Origin: Tricholoma matsutake
Lineage: Eukaryota; Basidiomycota; Agaricomycetes; Agaricales; Tricholomataceae
DNA length: 64,000 bases
Direction: 5' to 3'
Assembly (NCBI GenBank): GCA_026075535.2
Contig: AP026550.1
Span: 7,750,001 to 7,814,000, forward strand
The notes beneath the pieces are model-generated. The model saw only the letters and a program-made list of their open reading frames with translations. It searched no databases and was not told the DNA's origin. The position numbers and the translations under genes are program-made. The first letter of the stretch is position 1. Every line of letters begins with the position of its first letter. This document shows, piece after piece, positions 10,807 to 22,016 of the stretch.

Positions 10807-10968
10807 CCTGCTGCCTCATCACCGCCAACATCCAAAGGACTGATATGGTTGGGTCCTAACAGCCCACCCATGGTTTTTTATCTCATGCCATATGGACAAT
10901 TCCCTATGATCATTCTTTTAACTTTTTAACTTTTCTTTACTTTATTTAGATTGCACTGAGCAATCTCA

Positions 10969-11090
10969 AAAGGGGGCATGTAACAAAACTTGGTTATACT
11001 TATTTGCACCCCTGGCACATTCTTTATTTGGTGCTTGTTTAGTATTAGGTAACATTTTGCCTAACACTACAACCATACCTACAGCAATAC
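10969..11090 (+). repeat. Polypurine tract and partial 3' LTR of gypsy B
   Basis: AAAAGGGGG ends at about 10976 and is followed by CATGTAACAAAACTTGG, so an LTR starting TGTAAC is likely. AT-rich sequence continues to about 11090, after which Helitron coding sequence resumes. The LTR end and target duplication were not resolved. Confidence 0.5.
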
Positions 11091-11094
11091 CATT

Positions 11095-12426
11095 TGGTCA
11101 AGCTCTGGGTGTCTGTAGTGAGTAAGACTGCATAAAGGACTGAACCTTTACATAGTGAGACCCACCAAGCATATTACACTGCCCTTTCAAGAGGTTCAAC
11201 TGCTGCAGGCACACTGATATTAACAGGGTTTCATCCTCACAAAATTCAAGGAGGAGCATCTGGAGCACTTTGTCAAGAATTTTGCGAATTAGAACTCTTG
11301 GATTCAATGACAACTTTGCAGTTTCACAAAAAACTTAAAGTAAATTCAAACATAGCAGAACAATGAAACACTCTACTTGCATTCTTTCATCAAATAAAAG
11401 GGAAGGACTACATTTCATTCACAATGCATACAGCTTTATACTGGAATTCAAACAATCCCTACCTGGAGTGGACTCATAACAGAACCAGAACTACTAATGA
11501 GAGTTTACTAGAAAATACTAAACAAGAACATTCACCAAAACTTCACATCAAACTGAATGATACTTCCTTAACAAGGCCCATGAAAAAGTTTAAACCAGCT
11601 GATAAAAAAGAAGGACAGTCCTTAATTGTTAATCCTAATTTAAGCAATTGGCTACCAAAAGGAACTTGCTGGTCAAATAACAGTTGTGCTTATGATGCTA
11701 TAGTAACTGTCCTTTTCAATGCATGGAGAGAACAACCTATAACTAATTCAGTGTCATGGGCTGAAATAAACAATAACTTAATGACCACATTAATACATGG
11801 ATTCAACAACCATGCTAACAGACCTGCTCCTGGACAACATCATTTCTCTTTAGAAGATGTATGAGATTACATGAGAAGAGGACTTATTCAGAAATCTACT
11901 GAATTTGAGTTTGGACACTTCACAAGCATTGCATCAGTCCTGGTCTATCTTCTGAAACATAATCAGATGATAACTTCATTGGTGTGAACGTGCTCCAAAG
12001 AGAACCACCATGCAACAACAGAAACAAACAACAGAACCTGTTTAATTTCTACATTACCAGCTCAAGGACAAAGTTTGCAAAATTATCTAAATAACTTCAA
12101 ACTTTCATTACCTTCAAGATGTGTAACATGTGCCTGACCACAAATAAGACACACCACATTCAAGCACCACCCTCCACTTCTTGCATTTGAATGGTCACAC
12201 AATGAAATCCCTGACTTAGATGAAATTATCACTGTTGTGGTAAACATCACTGCTGCAAGATACATTCTGAAGGGAATAATACACTACCAAGACAACCATT
12301 TTACTGCTCACATAAAGCTTTCCTCTGGCACTTGGTTTCATGATGGAATAGTAACAGGACAATCATTAATTTTGCAACAACTGCGACCACATCTGATGAA
12401 CACAGCAATTGTTGCTATTTATAGCT
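11095..12426 (+). pseudogene. Helitron helicase C-terminus fused to a USP-like cysteine protease domain
   Basis: The final helicase motifs are clear: HQAYYTALSRGSTAAGT, then LCQEFCELELLDSMT (about 11150-11315). The frame continues into LPKGTCWSNNSCAYDAIVTV (11650-11710), which resembles the Cys box of ubiquitin-specific proteases. About 200 codons later, RYILKGIIHYQDNHFTAH is followed by GTWFHDG, like the USP His box. Two Cys pairs (CVTCA and upstream) may bind metal. TGA stops at 11862, 11986 and 12136 break it. It probably belongs with the Helitron at 1-3890, with about 120 codons missing around the gypsy/E1 block. Confidence 0.65.
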
Positions 12427-12483
12427 GACTAGACCCCCCCTGAGAGAACTTGGATTTGCCATGCACAGCAATGGCCCACTAGC

Positions 12484-15283
12484 TCAAGTGAATCCTGTAT
12501 CATGAGCCTGTGTCAATGGATTGTAGAACTTTATAGCACTGTTTCCTTTATGTGACTTTTCACAACTGAATGTGCACTCATCACAGTGCACCTGCAGAAG
12601 ATGTTGGGCTTGTGGAGGGAGAATAATGGCATTTGGTGGATGGGGAAGATCAGAGAAAGCTCGGTACAGTCTTCCTGTCTGGTGAAGATAATCAAGCAGA
12701 CTATTATAATCTACTTCCAGAAGACAAGGTGATTTTGCTAGAATATCTGCCACTTCTGTAGGCTGGAGAGGTACTGGATGGTCATCCATGGCCATGTCTC
12801 CTGGCTCAAGAATCTCACATAATTCTTTTAAATGATCTTCACTGTGCAGTAAAGCATCTACATGAGCTTGACGACTCATCTGATGGAGCATTGTAAGATC
12901 TAAATCCCCTGATCTTGGTATTAGCTATCAATTTTTGAGCAAAATAATTGAAACACATATGGAGATGATAATTGGTGTTTATTTTTTGCAACTTTCCATT
13001 CATTTGTTCACCTGGAAACTCACTAAAAGATGCCAAAGGACCCCAATATTTGAGAAGAGCACCATTATGCATTGCATAATGATGGTTTGGCTTAGATGGA
13101 TGATGTGGAAAAAGTTGTTGAATAGCAGCTCGATATTGAATATAATGCTGAGTATAAGCATCAGTTTCAGCATTGGAGGTTTTATATGCAGCTACAATAT
13201 TTGTTGCTGCAACAACATGATAGAAGCAGTAGAAGTGCTGGTGGTGGAAATTTGTGGCAGTGGTCATATACCAGAATTCAGGAATAATGAGGGGAAAGAT
13301 ACATGTGAAGAGGGTGAGATATTCCTGAGCTTTGAGCTTGCCATGGCTTGGTTCACCAAGATTGGTTGGTGGTTGTTGTATCCATGTTGGAAGAGTAATA
13401 TCATGAATACAATTTCTTATTGCCTGTAGCTCAATTTCTGTGAAGCTAAAAGGCAAAGGGTCAACAGGAATATAGTTATCATCATCATCATCATCATCAT
13501 TGAAGTCATATGCATAGGGATTTGTGTGGCTCTGTGTAGGTGTTGATGAGGATGAGGATGACTCAGATAATTCAGAAAAAGATGGTGAGGGAGACATAGG
13601 TGGTGTATGTTGCATTGCCATTGCAGCCTCAAGATTATGTTCAGCTGCTTCTTGAAGGAGGTCATCCAACTCTTCAGCAGAATCTGATACATCTGCTTCA
13701 CTCCAATGCTGTTCCACCTCTTGAGTTTTTTGGATTTCATCCTCATCCCATCCAATTCCCCAGAGTGCACAAAGATGATGCTGTAGAATACCCTCAAGCC
13801 AGTTATGCATAAAACCTAGTACAACATATTTGACTGGGTCCCAACATGGAAGATTATGCAGTGGGGTCCACTGCACACCTGTTGTCTTTTTTGACCAGCT
13901 TTGGTTGTCTGATGTAACCATGCCTCTGCCTGTGCTCACACTTGTGCACCATTATGGAGTTCCCAAGATTGAATATTGAGATCCTCTAGCTGATCACTGG
14001 TACAGAGGCAGAAAGAACAGAACATTGTGGCACCATGTCCCAAAAGGCCAGTAGCCTTGCGACTTCCCTCAATATCAGCAATCACAGGCAGAATTTTTGC
14101 TACCACAGAGATGCCATCAGGATGTCTGGATGTTGGCAAATTTTAGCCTGGTGCAACACCATACTTGGCAACAGAGTTAATAACAGGTTCAAGAAGATGG
14201 GAGATGGTTGTGGGGTCAGGAAGATGGGGAGGAGGGGTTCAACCAACAATAAAGATATTCTCAAATCAATACTGAAGATGAAAAGGTAAGTTCAAGCAAT
14301 AAAGCAGGATTGCTTCACAAGACACTTTTTTGCCTATATATAAAATAAGCTGTGCCATAGTCTGTGCAGAATTTGTTAATAACTTACCAGCAATCTTGTT
14401 GGTTTAAGGATTGAACCAATCAATATCAATTCCAAATAGTAAATGATAAGGAGACTGTAGAAAACCTTGCAAGTCATCCCAAGCAGGGCTATCCTGGATA
14501 TCATTCATATTGGCACCAAAGGCAGCTGGTGGATGGCTTCTGTGGTGGTTGAAAGTCTCATGAAGGCTGTCTTCAATGACCTTGGAAGATAATAAAACTG
14601 AATCAAAGGATTGTGTAGTGTATAGATTAGGACCATTTGGAGTATTCTGAGTTGCCCAGAGGTTTGTGTTACAGGATTGTGATCTTGGGGATGCCTTCCA
14701 CTGACATTTCCAAGGAATAGGATGAGGGAAAAGCACTTGGGGCAGCATGCTGTCCAGATGATTTCTGGCTCTGAGCAGTGGAGCCAATATGCTGTGCAGA
14801 CATCATGAGGGAGTTGGATGTTTGGAAGCTTGACATTGAGTCCAGATGATGAAAGAGCAACCCCAACAATAGAGAGAGTCACAGAAATAATAAGTTGAAA
14901 TCCTTGTAGAATTTTGTTGGTGATAGAATGACTCACACCAGCTCTATTGTGGAGCCAGATGACAAGGAGACAGATCATCTTTGTGATAAGTACTGTAGAA
15001 AAGTTGATATCTGCATAATTAGTATATTAGTCTGGATCTAACAATAACAATCTAGCACTTATCTGTGGGAGAATTAGAAGCTCTAGAATGTTTTGGTGAT
15101 GGGCTTGGGGATGATGATTGCTGCTTTCCCTTTGCCAGTTGTGACATAGGCCATTTATCTTTATCCTGTTTCTCATGCTTCAAATAGGTAGAATCATCAA
15201 CATACTGTCCTGGCTGTTCAACATCATTGATGAAGATGGTTTTTGTGCAGCAAATTGTACAGTTACATATGACTGGAGGCATG
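12484..15283 (-). pseudogene. Plavaka-like (Tnp2/CMC) transposase, decayed
   Basis: Reading from 15283 leftward gives MPPVICNCTICCTKTIFIND (a short Cys cluster), LHNRAGVSHSITNKILQGF, ACCPKCFSL, FNHHRSHPPAAFGANMNDI, YHLLFGIDIDWFNP, and LPVIADIEGSRKATGLLGH with ATMFCSFCLC. A 366-codon frame (12839-13939) follows with VQWTPLHNLPCWDPVKYV, GFMHNWLEGILQHHL and SHGKLKAQEYL. This matches the Tnp2-type transposases of fungal Plavaka elements (CACTA-related). Frame changes near 13935, 14350 and 14800 and a TGA-rich decay pattern argue against activity. An acidic Asp run and Ser-rich stretch lie in the 366-codon frame. Termini were not found. Confidence 0.8.
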
Positions 15284-15880
15284 GTGAACTTGGTGAAGGA
15301 AAAGAGAGGAAAAGAATGATAGCTGTTTTGGACCATTTTAATAGAGACATCAAAATTTGTTGCTATTGTAACTGATGTACATCCTCTACCATGCCAGTCT
15401 GATGCCAGTCACCATGGTCACCCTCATGAACCGATTGATTTAACTTAAGAGAATGCATCAATCAAGCATCAATCTCAATTTGGTAGGATTATGTAATGAG
15501 GTGTCAACCGCGAGTAAACCGCGAGTAAACCGTGAGTCAACTACGAGTCAACTACGAGTCAACTGCCTCGGAACTTGCCCGCTGTGTCAATGACAGCATG
15601 AGTTGTATGAATAATTGGTCCTCAAATGCAAGCAAGCCAACTGCGAGACTCAATGGGTTAGTTCATTGTGTCCCATGGGCATTGATTCACATTCTGACTT
15701 ATATTATGTGTCTAGTATCACCTCCAATGTGTAGGAGTTGAGCAAGAGCCACAAAATTGGTCGTGTGTGGCTTGTGAGGCGCCCGAGGATGTGGGGGAAA
15801 GCACCAATGCAGATGATGTCATATTACTATATTTAGACATATTCCTGATTATGTAAGTTAGTTCACCCTAAACTCCCTTG
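15284..15880. other. Upstream region of the Plavaka-like gene, with an 11-bp array
   Basis: No gene is supported here. The stretch holds the 11-bp tandem array at 15506-15560 and otherwise AT-rich sequence leading into the CpG-normal island. Confidence 0.4.
15506..15560 (+). repeat. 11-bp tandem repeat, five units
   Basis: Five head-to-tail units follow AACCGCGAGTA, AACCGCGAGTA, AACCGTGAGTC, AACTACGAGTC and AACTACGAGTC. A degenerate sixth, AACTGCCTCGG, follows. The array lies about 220 bp upstream of the Plavaka-like start and could be a subterminal transposase-binding array. Confidence 0.8.
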
Positions 15881-16544
15881 GCAAAAAAATCGACCCCGGG
15901 TCTTTTTTTTTTTCAATCCTGGAGCCCCCTTGCCTCATGAATCCTAAGGATCCCTACAACACCCACTTCCTACCCTATACGCCCCCATCTCCGAATCAAC
16001 TTTGTGTGCCAAAAGCCGTGGCTAGGGCTGGACCAGGCCAAAGCCAAGCCATGAGTGGCGGCTTTGGCTTGACCCAGAATTTCAGCAAGGCCAAAGCCGG
16101 GGCTTTTGAGCCAAGCCGGGCCAGAACATCACTAATCCCAGATTGCTGAAGGCGTAGCATAGAAATGGTCAGCAAGACCAGGACAGAAATTTTTGGATTT
16201 ACTTGTGCACAGCTGGCCGGTATGGCAGTCCATGGAAATGTTAGTGAGGGAGTTGAGGCGAGACGCGACTTTGTTGAAGTCACCTCATATGCGGCATGTT
16301 CTGTGCATTACATAATGAATTGATGGTGCGAGAAAAGCAGACCATAGAGGTTAGTCGTCCATCAATGGGCTCAATTGCAAACAAGTCGATCAGTTCCAGC
16401 TCCGAGTTTCGATCAGTCCTAGCTTCCAGTTCGACAGTTCGTTGTTGCATCAATGTGACTGTATATGTTTACAAATTGCGCTGAAAACCATGGATATCAT
16501 GCCCTCATCGACGGTTGAAAGTTTACTGAACCTTTGCTGAATCT

Positions 16545-17982
16545 ATGCTCAAACTAGCTACAGCGGGTCCCCTATCCTTCCTTTTCCTCAATGTTCTCCA
16601 AATCGTAACCGCAGTTGAAGTCAATCGTACAATTGATGATACGAACGGTGATTCTGTGACTGGAGCTAAGCCTATCTATCTGCCTCGGACGGGAGGCGTG
16701 TGGGCAGGCCCTGAATGCGGAGGATGTGCAATACAACCCGACCCTAACCTGGCATTTGACAGAACCTGGACTGCCGCTACGTATCACCCTCAACTAGGCT
16801 TGACTGAAATCGAACTTGCATTCACAGGTGAGCAGCCCTATATCTTTGTTTGATGTGGGTGAATGCCGAAAGCCTATCACAGGGACCGCCATTTACGTGT
16901 TTTTTATCCTGCCCAATACCGTTGGACCTGGTATTACAACTCAGACCGAATGCAACTTCACACTCGACGGCCAAGCAGCAGGAAATTTTTTTCACGCTCC
17001 TAGCTCGAGCGTCGAACTTATTTATAATGCCCTTGTATTTTCAAGTTCCAATTTGATGAATACTCAACACACTCTCCACATTTCGACTTCTGGGGTAGAT
17101 CATTCCGTTTTCATTAATTTTGATTATGCGATTTACACGTCCGTCTCCTGTTATGTTCCTAAACCTCAGCTAATGTTCGCATATAGGATTGATGAACCGC
17201 CCCCTACTGCTAGTCCACTCATTGCTCTTACTGGGCTTTTTCCCACTTCCAAACCTCCCCCGCAAACTTTTAACACTCCTTCGCAAACTTCCAACACTCC
17301 TCCAACTGCTCCCACAAGTGCTCTAACTTCACCTTCGAATCCTGTAATCAGCAGCAGCAGCTCGCTGAGCACCACAAGCCCCACTTCAAGTCCTTTGCAG
17401 GCTGGCAGTAGCGAAGGTCCGTCAGACGGCGCAACTTCGATATTGCAGACAGCCAGTACCTCTTCATCCAGCTCTTCATCCAGCTCTTCATCCAGCACCC
17501 ACTCCACCCGCTCAGCTTTAATTGGGGCGGCTGGAGGGGGGAGTGCTGCCGCCATAGTCTTGATCCTATCATTTCTGCTCTGGCTTCGACACAAGCGAAT
17601 TACTAAGAGCTACAGAATATCGCGAATACTCCATAATCCATTCAATCATTCACCATCTCCGACGATATCCACTAATCACCCAGCGAGCGAATTTTTTCCG
17701 GCGCTCGTAAGTTTCAACGACGATTGTTCCAACATGGCAATACCGTCAAGAGACAGAAACACGATGACGCCCCTGTTGTCTATCTTGATGCGACATGACC
17801 ATGATGCTGTCCCTACCTCAGAAGCCTCTGAGACATCTCGACTGCAGCAGCAAATGGGAGTGATCCATCGCCCAACGATGTCGAACATGCGGATACGATT
17901 GCAGGAGCCAGCACAGACGGAACACGGGGAATTGACTCCAAGTCAGGAATTTAACGAACCACCTCCAGAATACTCTTCCTAG
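16545..17982 (+). CDS. Secreted/single-pass membrane protein, function unknown
   Basis: Exon 1 (16545-16827) starts with a signal-peptide-like MLKLATAGPLSFLFLNVLQI and continues VNRTIDDTNGDSVTGAKPIY with a CGGC motif. A 55-bp intron (16828-16882, GTGAGC...CACAG) joins TEIELAFTG to TAIYVFFILPNT in frame. The ectodomain has a beta-sandwich-like FTLDG...VFINFDYAIYT pattern. A second candidate intron of 48 bp (17139-17186, GTCCGT...ATATAG) is a multiple of three, so retention keeps the frame. A Ser/Thr/Pro-rich stalk with a poly-Ser run follows. One membrane helix (SAAAIVLILSFLLWLRHKR) and a cytoplasmic tail of about 130 residues complete it. Many Agaricomycete proteins share this layout; their role is unknown. 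CpG content is normal, suggesting an active host gene. Confidence 0.85.
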
Positions 17983-18084
17983 GCTACCATTAGTCATTTT
18001 TCTCTTCACGCATATCACGTAGATAAGTCGTTGCTTTACAACTTTGCAAAAATGTCCATACGCCTCTTTTAATTTACCGTAGGT

Positions 18085-18576
18085 TTGTTAAGGAAAAAAG
18101 AATCTCTTTCTTGGGGCTGGAACCGTAGCACTCACGCACCTAGGCATTTGACTGAACAGTGTCCGCGCAAGTATGCACACGAAATCAGACTCAAAATCAA
18201 TATTCTTCACCCAATCCTTCATTGTGCCGCTTGCGCAAGCTCCTTTGAATCCGAGCTCATTCACCTCACTTCACGTCTTGGGTGTCTCGGCGGCCGGAAA
18301 GGAAGAAACATCCCTGCAAACGAAATACTCTCTGAACTGCCAGCAACTTCTCCTCAGATTGCACGCAGTGTAACGGAACTGCGGAGCAACTCGGCATCGT
18401 CGACATCATCAAAACATTCTTGCCAAACGTTGACAAAGGCACCTAACCTTCCCACAAAACCTTCAGCTGTGCTACTCCTGCACAGCTGCCGATCTGGGTA
18501 TCCGATCATCAGAAAAGAACCTCGGAGCGGATTCCATTCGATTTATATTGCCAGCCAATCAGAGACCGAATACTAA
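18085..18576 (+). CDS. Possible small gene, unrecognised
   Basis: A 163-codon frame starts MLRKKESLSWGWNRSTHAPR and ends SQSETEY. Ser-rich and basic, it matches no family I know. It lies 100 bp after the membrane-protein gene in CpG-normal sequence. It could equally be 3' untranslated or intergenic sequence. Confidence 0.2.
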   Translation: MLRKKESLSWGWNRSTHAPRHLTEQCPRKYAHEIRLKINILHPILHCAACASSFESELIHLTSRLGCLGGRKGRNIPANEILSELPATSPQIARSVTELRSNSASSTSSKHSCQTLTKAPNLPTKPSAVLLLHSCRSGYPIIRKEPRSGFHSIYIASQSETEY

Positions 18577-18579
18577 GAA

Positions 18580-19371
18580 CCTACTTGAAATTCAACTTCG
18601 ACATGTAAATTTGATTATGGACATCGGGAACAGGGTATACTAAGGTGTTGAAACTTGAAAGGCTAGAACATAATGGGGTGAATAATATTACATTCCGAGT
18701 CTACCTGACAACACTTGGCTATATTGTCGGAACTTTCTAAAATAGGTTTTGACCGGTTGTTACCGGTTGTGGGCAGTATGATCAGAAATGAAATCACAAT
18801 CAACGAGAGGACCCCGGATTATGCCTACCAAGCCTAGTCGCAATTTCAGCTTTTCTGTCCGGACACTTTTGTTCGATTCCTGTCCGGATTGCACCTAGCC
18901 TCCACCGACTTTTTGGGCTCCACACCTTCCTAAAAAGGAAATTTTCGGCTGATGGACATGAAGAAGCTCACAAAATGCATCAAAAATGGTGAAAATCAAG
19001 TGTTTTGACATCTTTCATGACAATTTCAAAGTTCCCTGGAGCACCTTGGATGGGTTTTGGAAAAAATTTCGGTCTGACCCACCACATCCTGTCTGGACTG
19101 GACCCAGCATCTGGCCCACTGGCCCCAACTTTTGTCCGGACATCCACCAAGCTGGGATCTGGCTTATTGGCTGCAAATGTCCAAAACCTGTCCGGATTGG
19201 GACCAAGCCTTGGTAGGGATAATCTGGGGTCCTTCAACGAGTTCTTGTTGCAACCGCGGCTGGCATCCAGTTAAAATCGGCTTGATCGCGGAACGAAAAG
19301 AATATTTGTGTTGTATTGTTATGTATTTGTTTATTGATATTCTGAATTGCCTATTAGTGAAACTAGAGAAT
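18580..19371. other. Non-coding stretch with GTCCGGA/CCGGTT words
   Basis: No gene is supported. Repeated words (TGTCCGGA, CTGTCCGGATTG, ACCGGTTGTTACCGGTTG) give short open frames on both strands that I judge artefacts. It may be the worn end of a DNA transposon. Confidence 0.4.
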
Positions 19372-19462
19372 GCCATTATCAGGAATCAAACACACAACCT
19401 TGTATTATCAAATTTGTACTTACTTACACTATGCTACATTAAAACCACTACACCATACTCAC
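19372..19462 (-). other. tRNA-like module
   Basis: Minus-strand box-A-like TGGTGTAGTGGTTTT (plus coordinates 19441-19455) and box-B-like GTTTGATTCC (19382-19391) have tRNA spacing. Nearby GGTTGCAACC and CGGTTACAACCG words (19240-19260, 19660-19770) recall the ends of E3, so this may be another element of the same type. Confidence 0.4.
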
Positions 19463-20269
19463 TTATAAATATGTAAAGCATGAGGTCAATACATTAGGCA
19501 ATAAGGTGTCTACCTCCAAATACAATACAAAGCAGTAGGAAAGTTATTTTAGAATCTTGGTTGCAAGTACTCTCTAATAAGTTTATATGATCAACTTTCT
19601 CTTGTTCTTGATTCTATGTGAACTCTAGTATGCAGTTGCTCTGGTTGTGGTCACACCCACTCGGTTACAACTCAGGTTGCAACCAGGCACAGTGATTACA
19701 ATAATTTGATTGGTTTCAATCAGTGTTACAATCGAATCTAATCACAGACCGGTTACAACCGCATCTGGAAAGTTCTGACATGATATTCTCTTGGAAAGCA
19801 ATTGGAAAGATGGAAATGGACTATCTTAACCATGAATGTAAGGCTACTGATGTGTAGGCTCTATGCAGATAAAGTGTTCATTTATTCAGAGACTGAGTTT
19901 TCCATCTTTTCCCTTCTGAGCTTTGACTAACCTTGAAGAATAGGCATATTTGGAAGGTTGCCGAGTTTGGCAGCCTACACTAGACTTAGGTTTACTAAAA
20001 GACAGGATCAAATTATCTTCATTGCATGGAAGTAGGAACCATAAGTTACTACAAATAAAAGAATAGGAAGTTACTATACCTTTGTTGCATGGAAGTAGGA
20101 ACGAAGGTTAAGGAATAAAAAATAAGTAATATATAAGAAAAAGATCGACCATGTAAGTAAAAGTGTAGTGTGTGATTTGGGAAGGCCGCATCAGGCATAG
20201 TCACAAAATAGGAAGGTACCACATCAATAGGATAATGTTGGCACTGCTGGATGTGGATAGAAGGGTAAT

Positions 20270-20705
20270 AAGGATGTATGGTGCCATTGCCAGGGTGCAT
20301 GTCACTGGTTGTTGTTGTCGTATTTGCCAGTGGCTGTGCCAGCAGCGAGGGTGATTGTGTCGGCGATGTGTGTGGCTGTGTCAGTGCTGTAGGAGTGTGT
20401 TGGTGGCATAGGGTGGCCATAACTCACTGTAACACAGACATTGGTATAGCTGGTGTTGGTGAGTCATTTATGCGCCATAGGTGGCTATGCTACTGCCAGT
20501 GGCTGTTCCGGTGGTAAGGGTGGTTGTGTCGGCGATGTGTGTGGCTGTGCTGGCGCCGTGGAAGTGTTTAACAGTGGTGTAGTAATGTAACACAGACATT
20601 GGTATGTCTGGTGTTGGTGAGTTGTTTATGCGCCATAGGTGGCTGTGTCGATAGCAAGGGTGGTTGTGTTGGCAATGTGTGTGGTGTGCCAGCAGTGTAG
20701 GTAAA
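20270..20705 (+). repeat. Degenerate tandem repeat, unit about 140-170 bp
   Basis: The segment around GGCGATGTGTGTGGCTGTG recurs at 20361, 20530 and (as GGCAATGTGTGTGG) 20671. Between them ACACAGACATTGGTAT and TATGCGCCATAGGTGGCT repeat. Spacing is 169 then about 140 bp. Open frames through the array are GT-rich by-products. The flank 19470-20260 has no supported gene; it contains two copies of TTGCATGGAAGTAGGAAC near 20022 and 20083. Confidence 0.7.
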
Positions 20706-20814
20706 TTAACTTGTTGTAATGTCATGAGTCTGTGGGGCCAGACTTACAATATTCCTAACTATCCCAATAATCTGCAGATTTATGGAAGCTATTTACTAAG
20801 TCTCAAGGGCATCA

Positions 20815-21029
20815 CAGCCAAACTCATGTTGATAAGCCCCTCTCAAAAAAATACATACAGGGGCATTTGATGGGCAGTGTACTATTTGGGCCTATTTTTG
20901 ATTGTTTTTTGATGTCCAACAGACTTTTATTGTATGACTTCCTTAAAAGGGTGCCTCAGCAATCAAGAAGTTGAGATTCAGCTACATGTGTATTTTTTCA
21001 GAAGGGGCCTATCGATATGAGTTTGGCTG
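20815..21029. mobile_element. MITE with about 42-bp terminal inverted repeats
   Basis: The left end CAGCCAAACTCAT...GATAAGCCCCTCT and the reverse complement of the right end (CAGCCAAACTCATATCGATA) match over about 42 bp with few changes. Total length is 215 bp. CA flanks both sides, but no convincing target duplication was found, so the superfamily is undetermined. Confidence 0.7.
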
Positions 21030-22014
21030 CAATGTCAATGCACTCAGCCAAACCAGGAAATGCCGGGAATACTGATGGATGCATTTCAATGCATCCAAGT
21101 CCAAGTACCTGCATTAGCCCTTGAGTAAAACAGAAACATATACATAGCAAGCCCACTGGCATTGGCATCTCTCTCATAGTAAGTCCAGCCCAAATATATG
21201 GATATGTTGAGAAAATCTGAGATCACTATCACTGCATGAGGACTACCAGTATGCTGTATGGAATTGATGCCATGTGGCTCTTTGATTATCAAACAGGTCA
21301 AACAAATCATTCCTAGAAACCCTGGTGGATGGCAAAACCATGAAGTGATACCATCTAGCAGCTGCTCCCAATAGCAAAGGGGTAGGTAGATTGGAGGCTG
21401 GAATGGCTATTGATGCCATGATGTGTTACCACATGGACAAGGTACAGCACTAGCTATCTGCTGTGTGAGAGCAGGTTCAACTGAGCGCTGGGGGTGGGTA
21501 AAGCCATTTTCACCCACCCACCTGCTTCCTTTCTAGGCATAATGTTGCATCATTCTGTGATGATATTTGTGGTAACTGCCAGTGCACTTCTCATGACTAA
21601 TAATGCAGATTGGGTGAGAATTACCATGCATGCAGGTTAATTATAGATTATGATGCATTAGTTAGAAAAGTGTGATGTGTAGACAGCCACCATTCGAAGC
21701 TGGTAGGATTGATCTTACCCTGAATTTTCAATGATGTTAGGATCATTCTACCTTGAACATATCAATGTCTATCCAATAATTACTAGGATTATCCAACCCA
21801 GCACTTCACATATTCTGCGTGTGTAATGTAAGAGTGCTGTAGGATAATATTACAGTAGTATAATCCTAGGTTCAATCTTATCTGAATCTAACATGACCAT
21901 GCCAAAGTAGTGGGATGATCCTACAGACCGGATAATCCTAGTCACAATCCAATCCTATCAGAACATGAGATCATGATTGAATCCAACAGGATACATGACC
22001 CACCATCATTAATC
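21030..22014. repeat. Non-coding stretch with a palindromic-word array (21695-21965)
   Basis: No gene is supported. From 21695 to 21965 variants of TAGGATNATCCTA recur at least six times in both orientations (for example GTAGGATTGATCTTACC, CTAGGATTATCC, GGATAATCCTAG). This style of array marks the ends of hAT-like elements elsewhere in the window, so it is probably one worn terminus. Confidence 0.5.
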
Positions 22015-22016
22015 TC

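Noticed and set aside
20278..20517. Small GT-rich protein genes in the tandem array
   Set aside because: Open frames exist on both strands because of repeat composition, with no family similarity.
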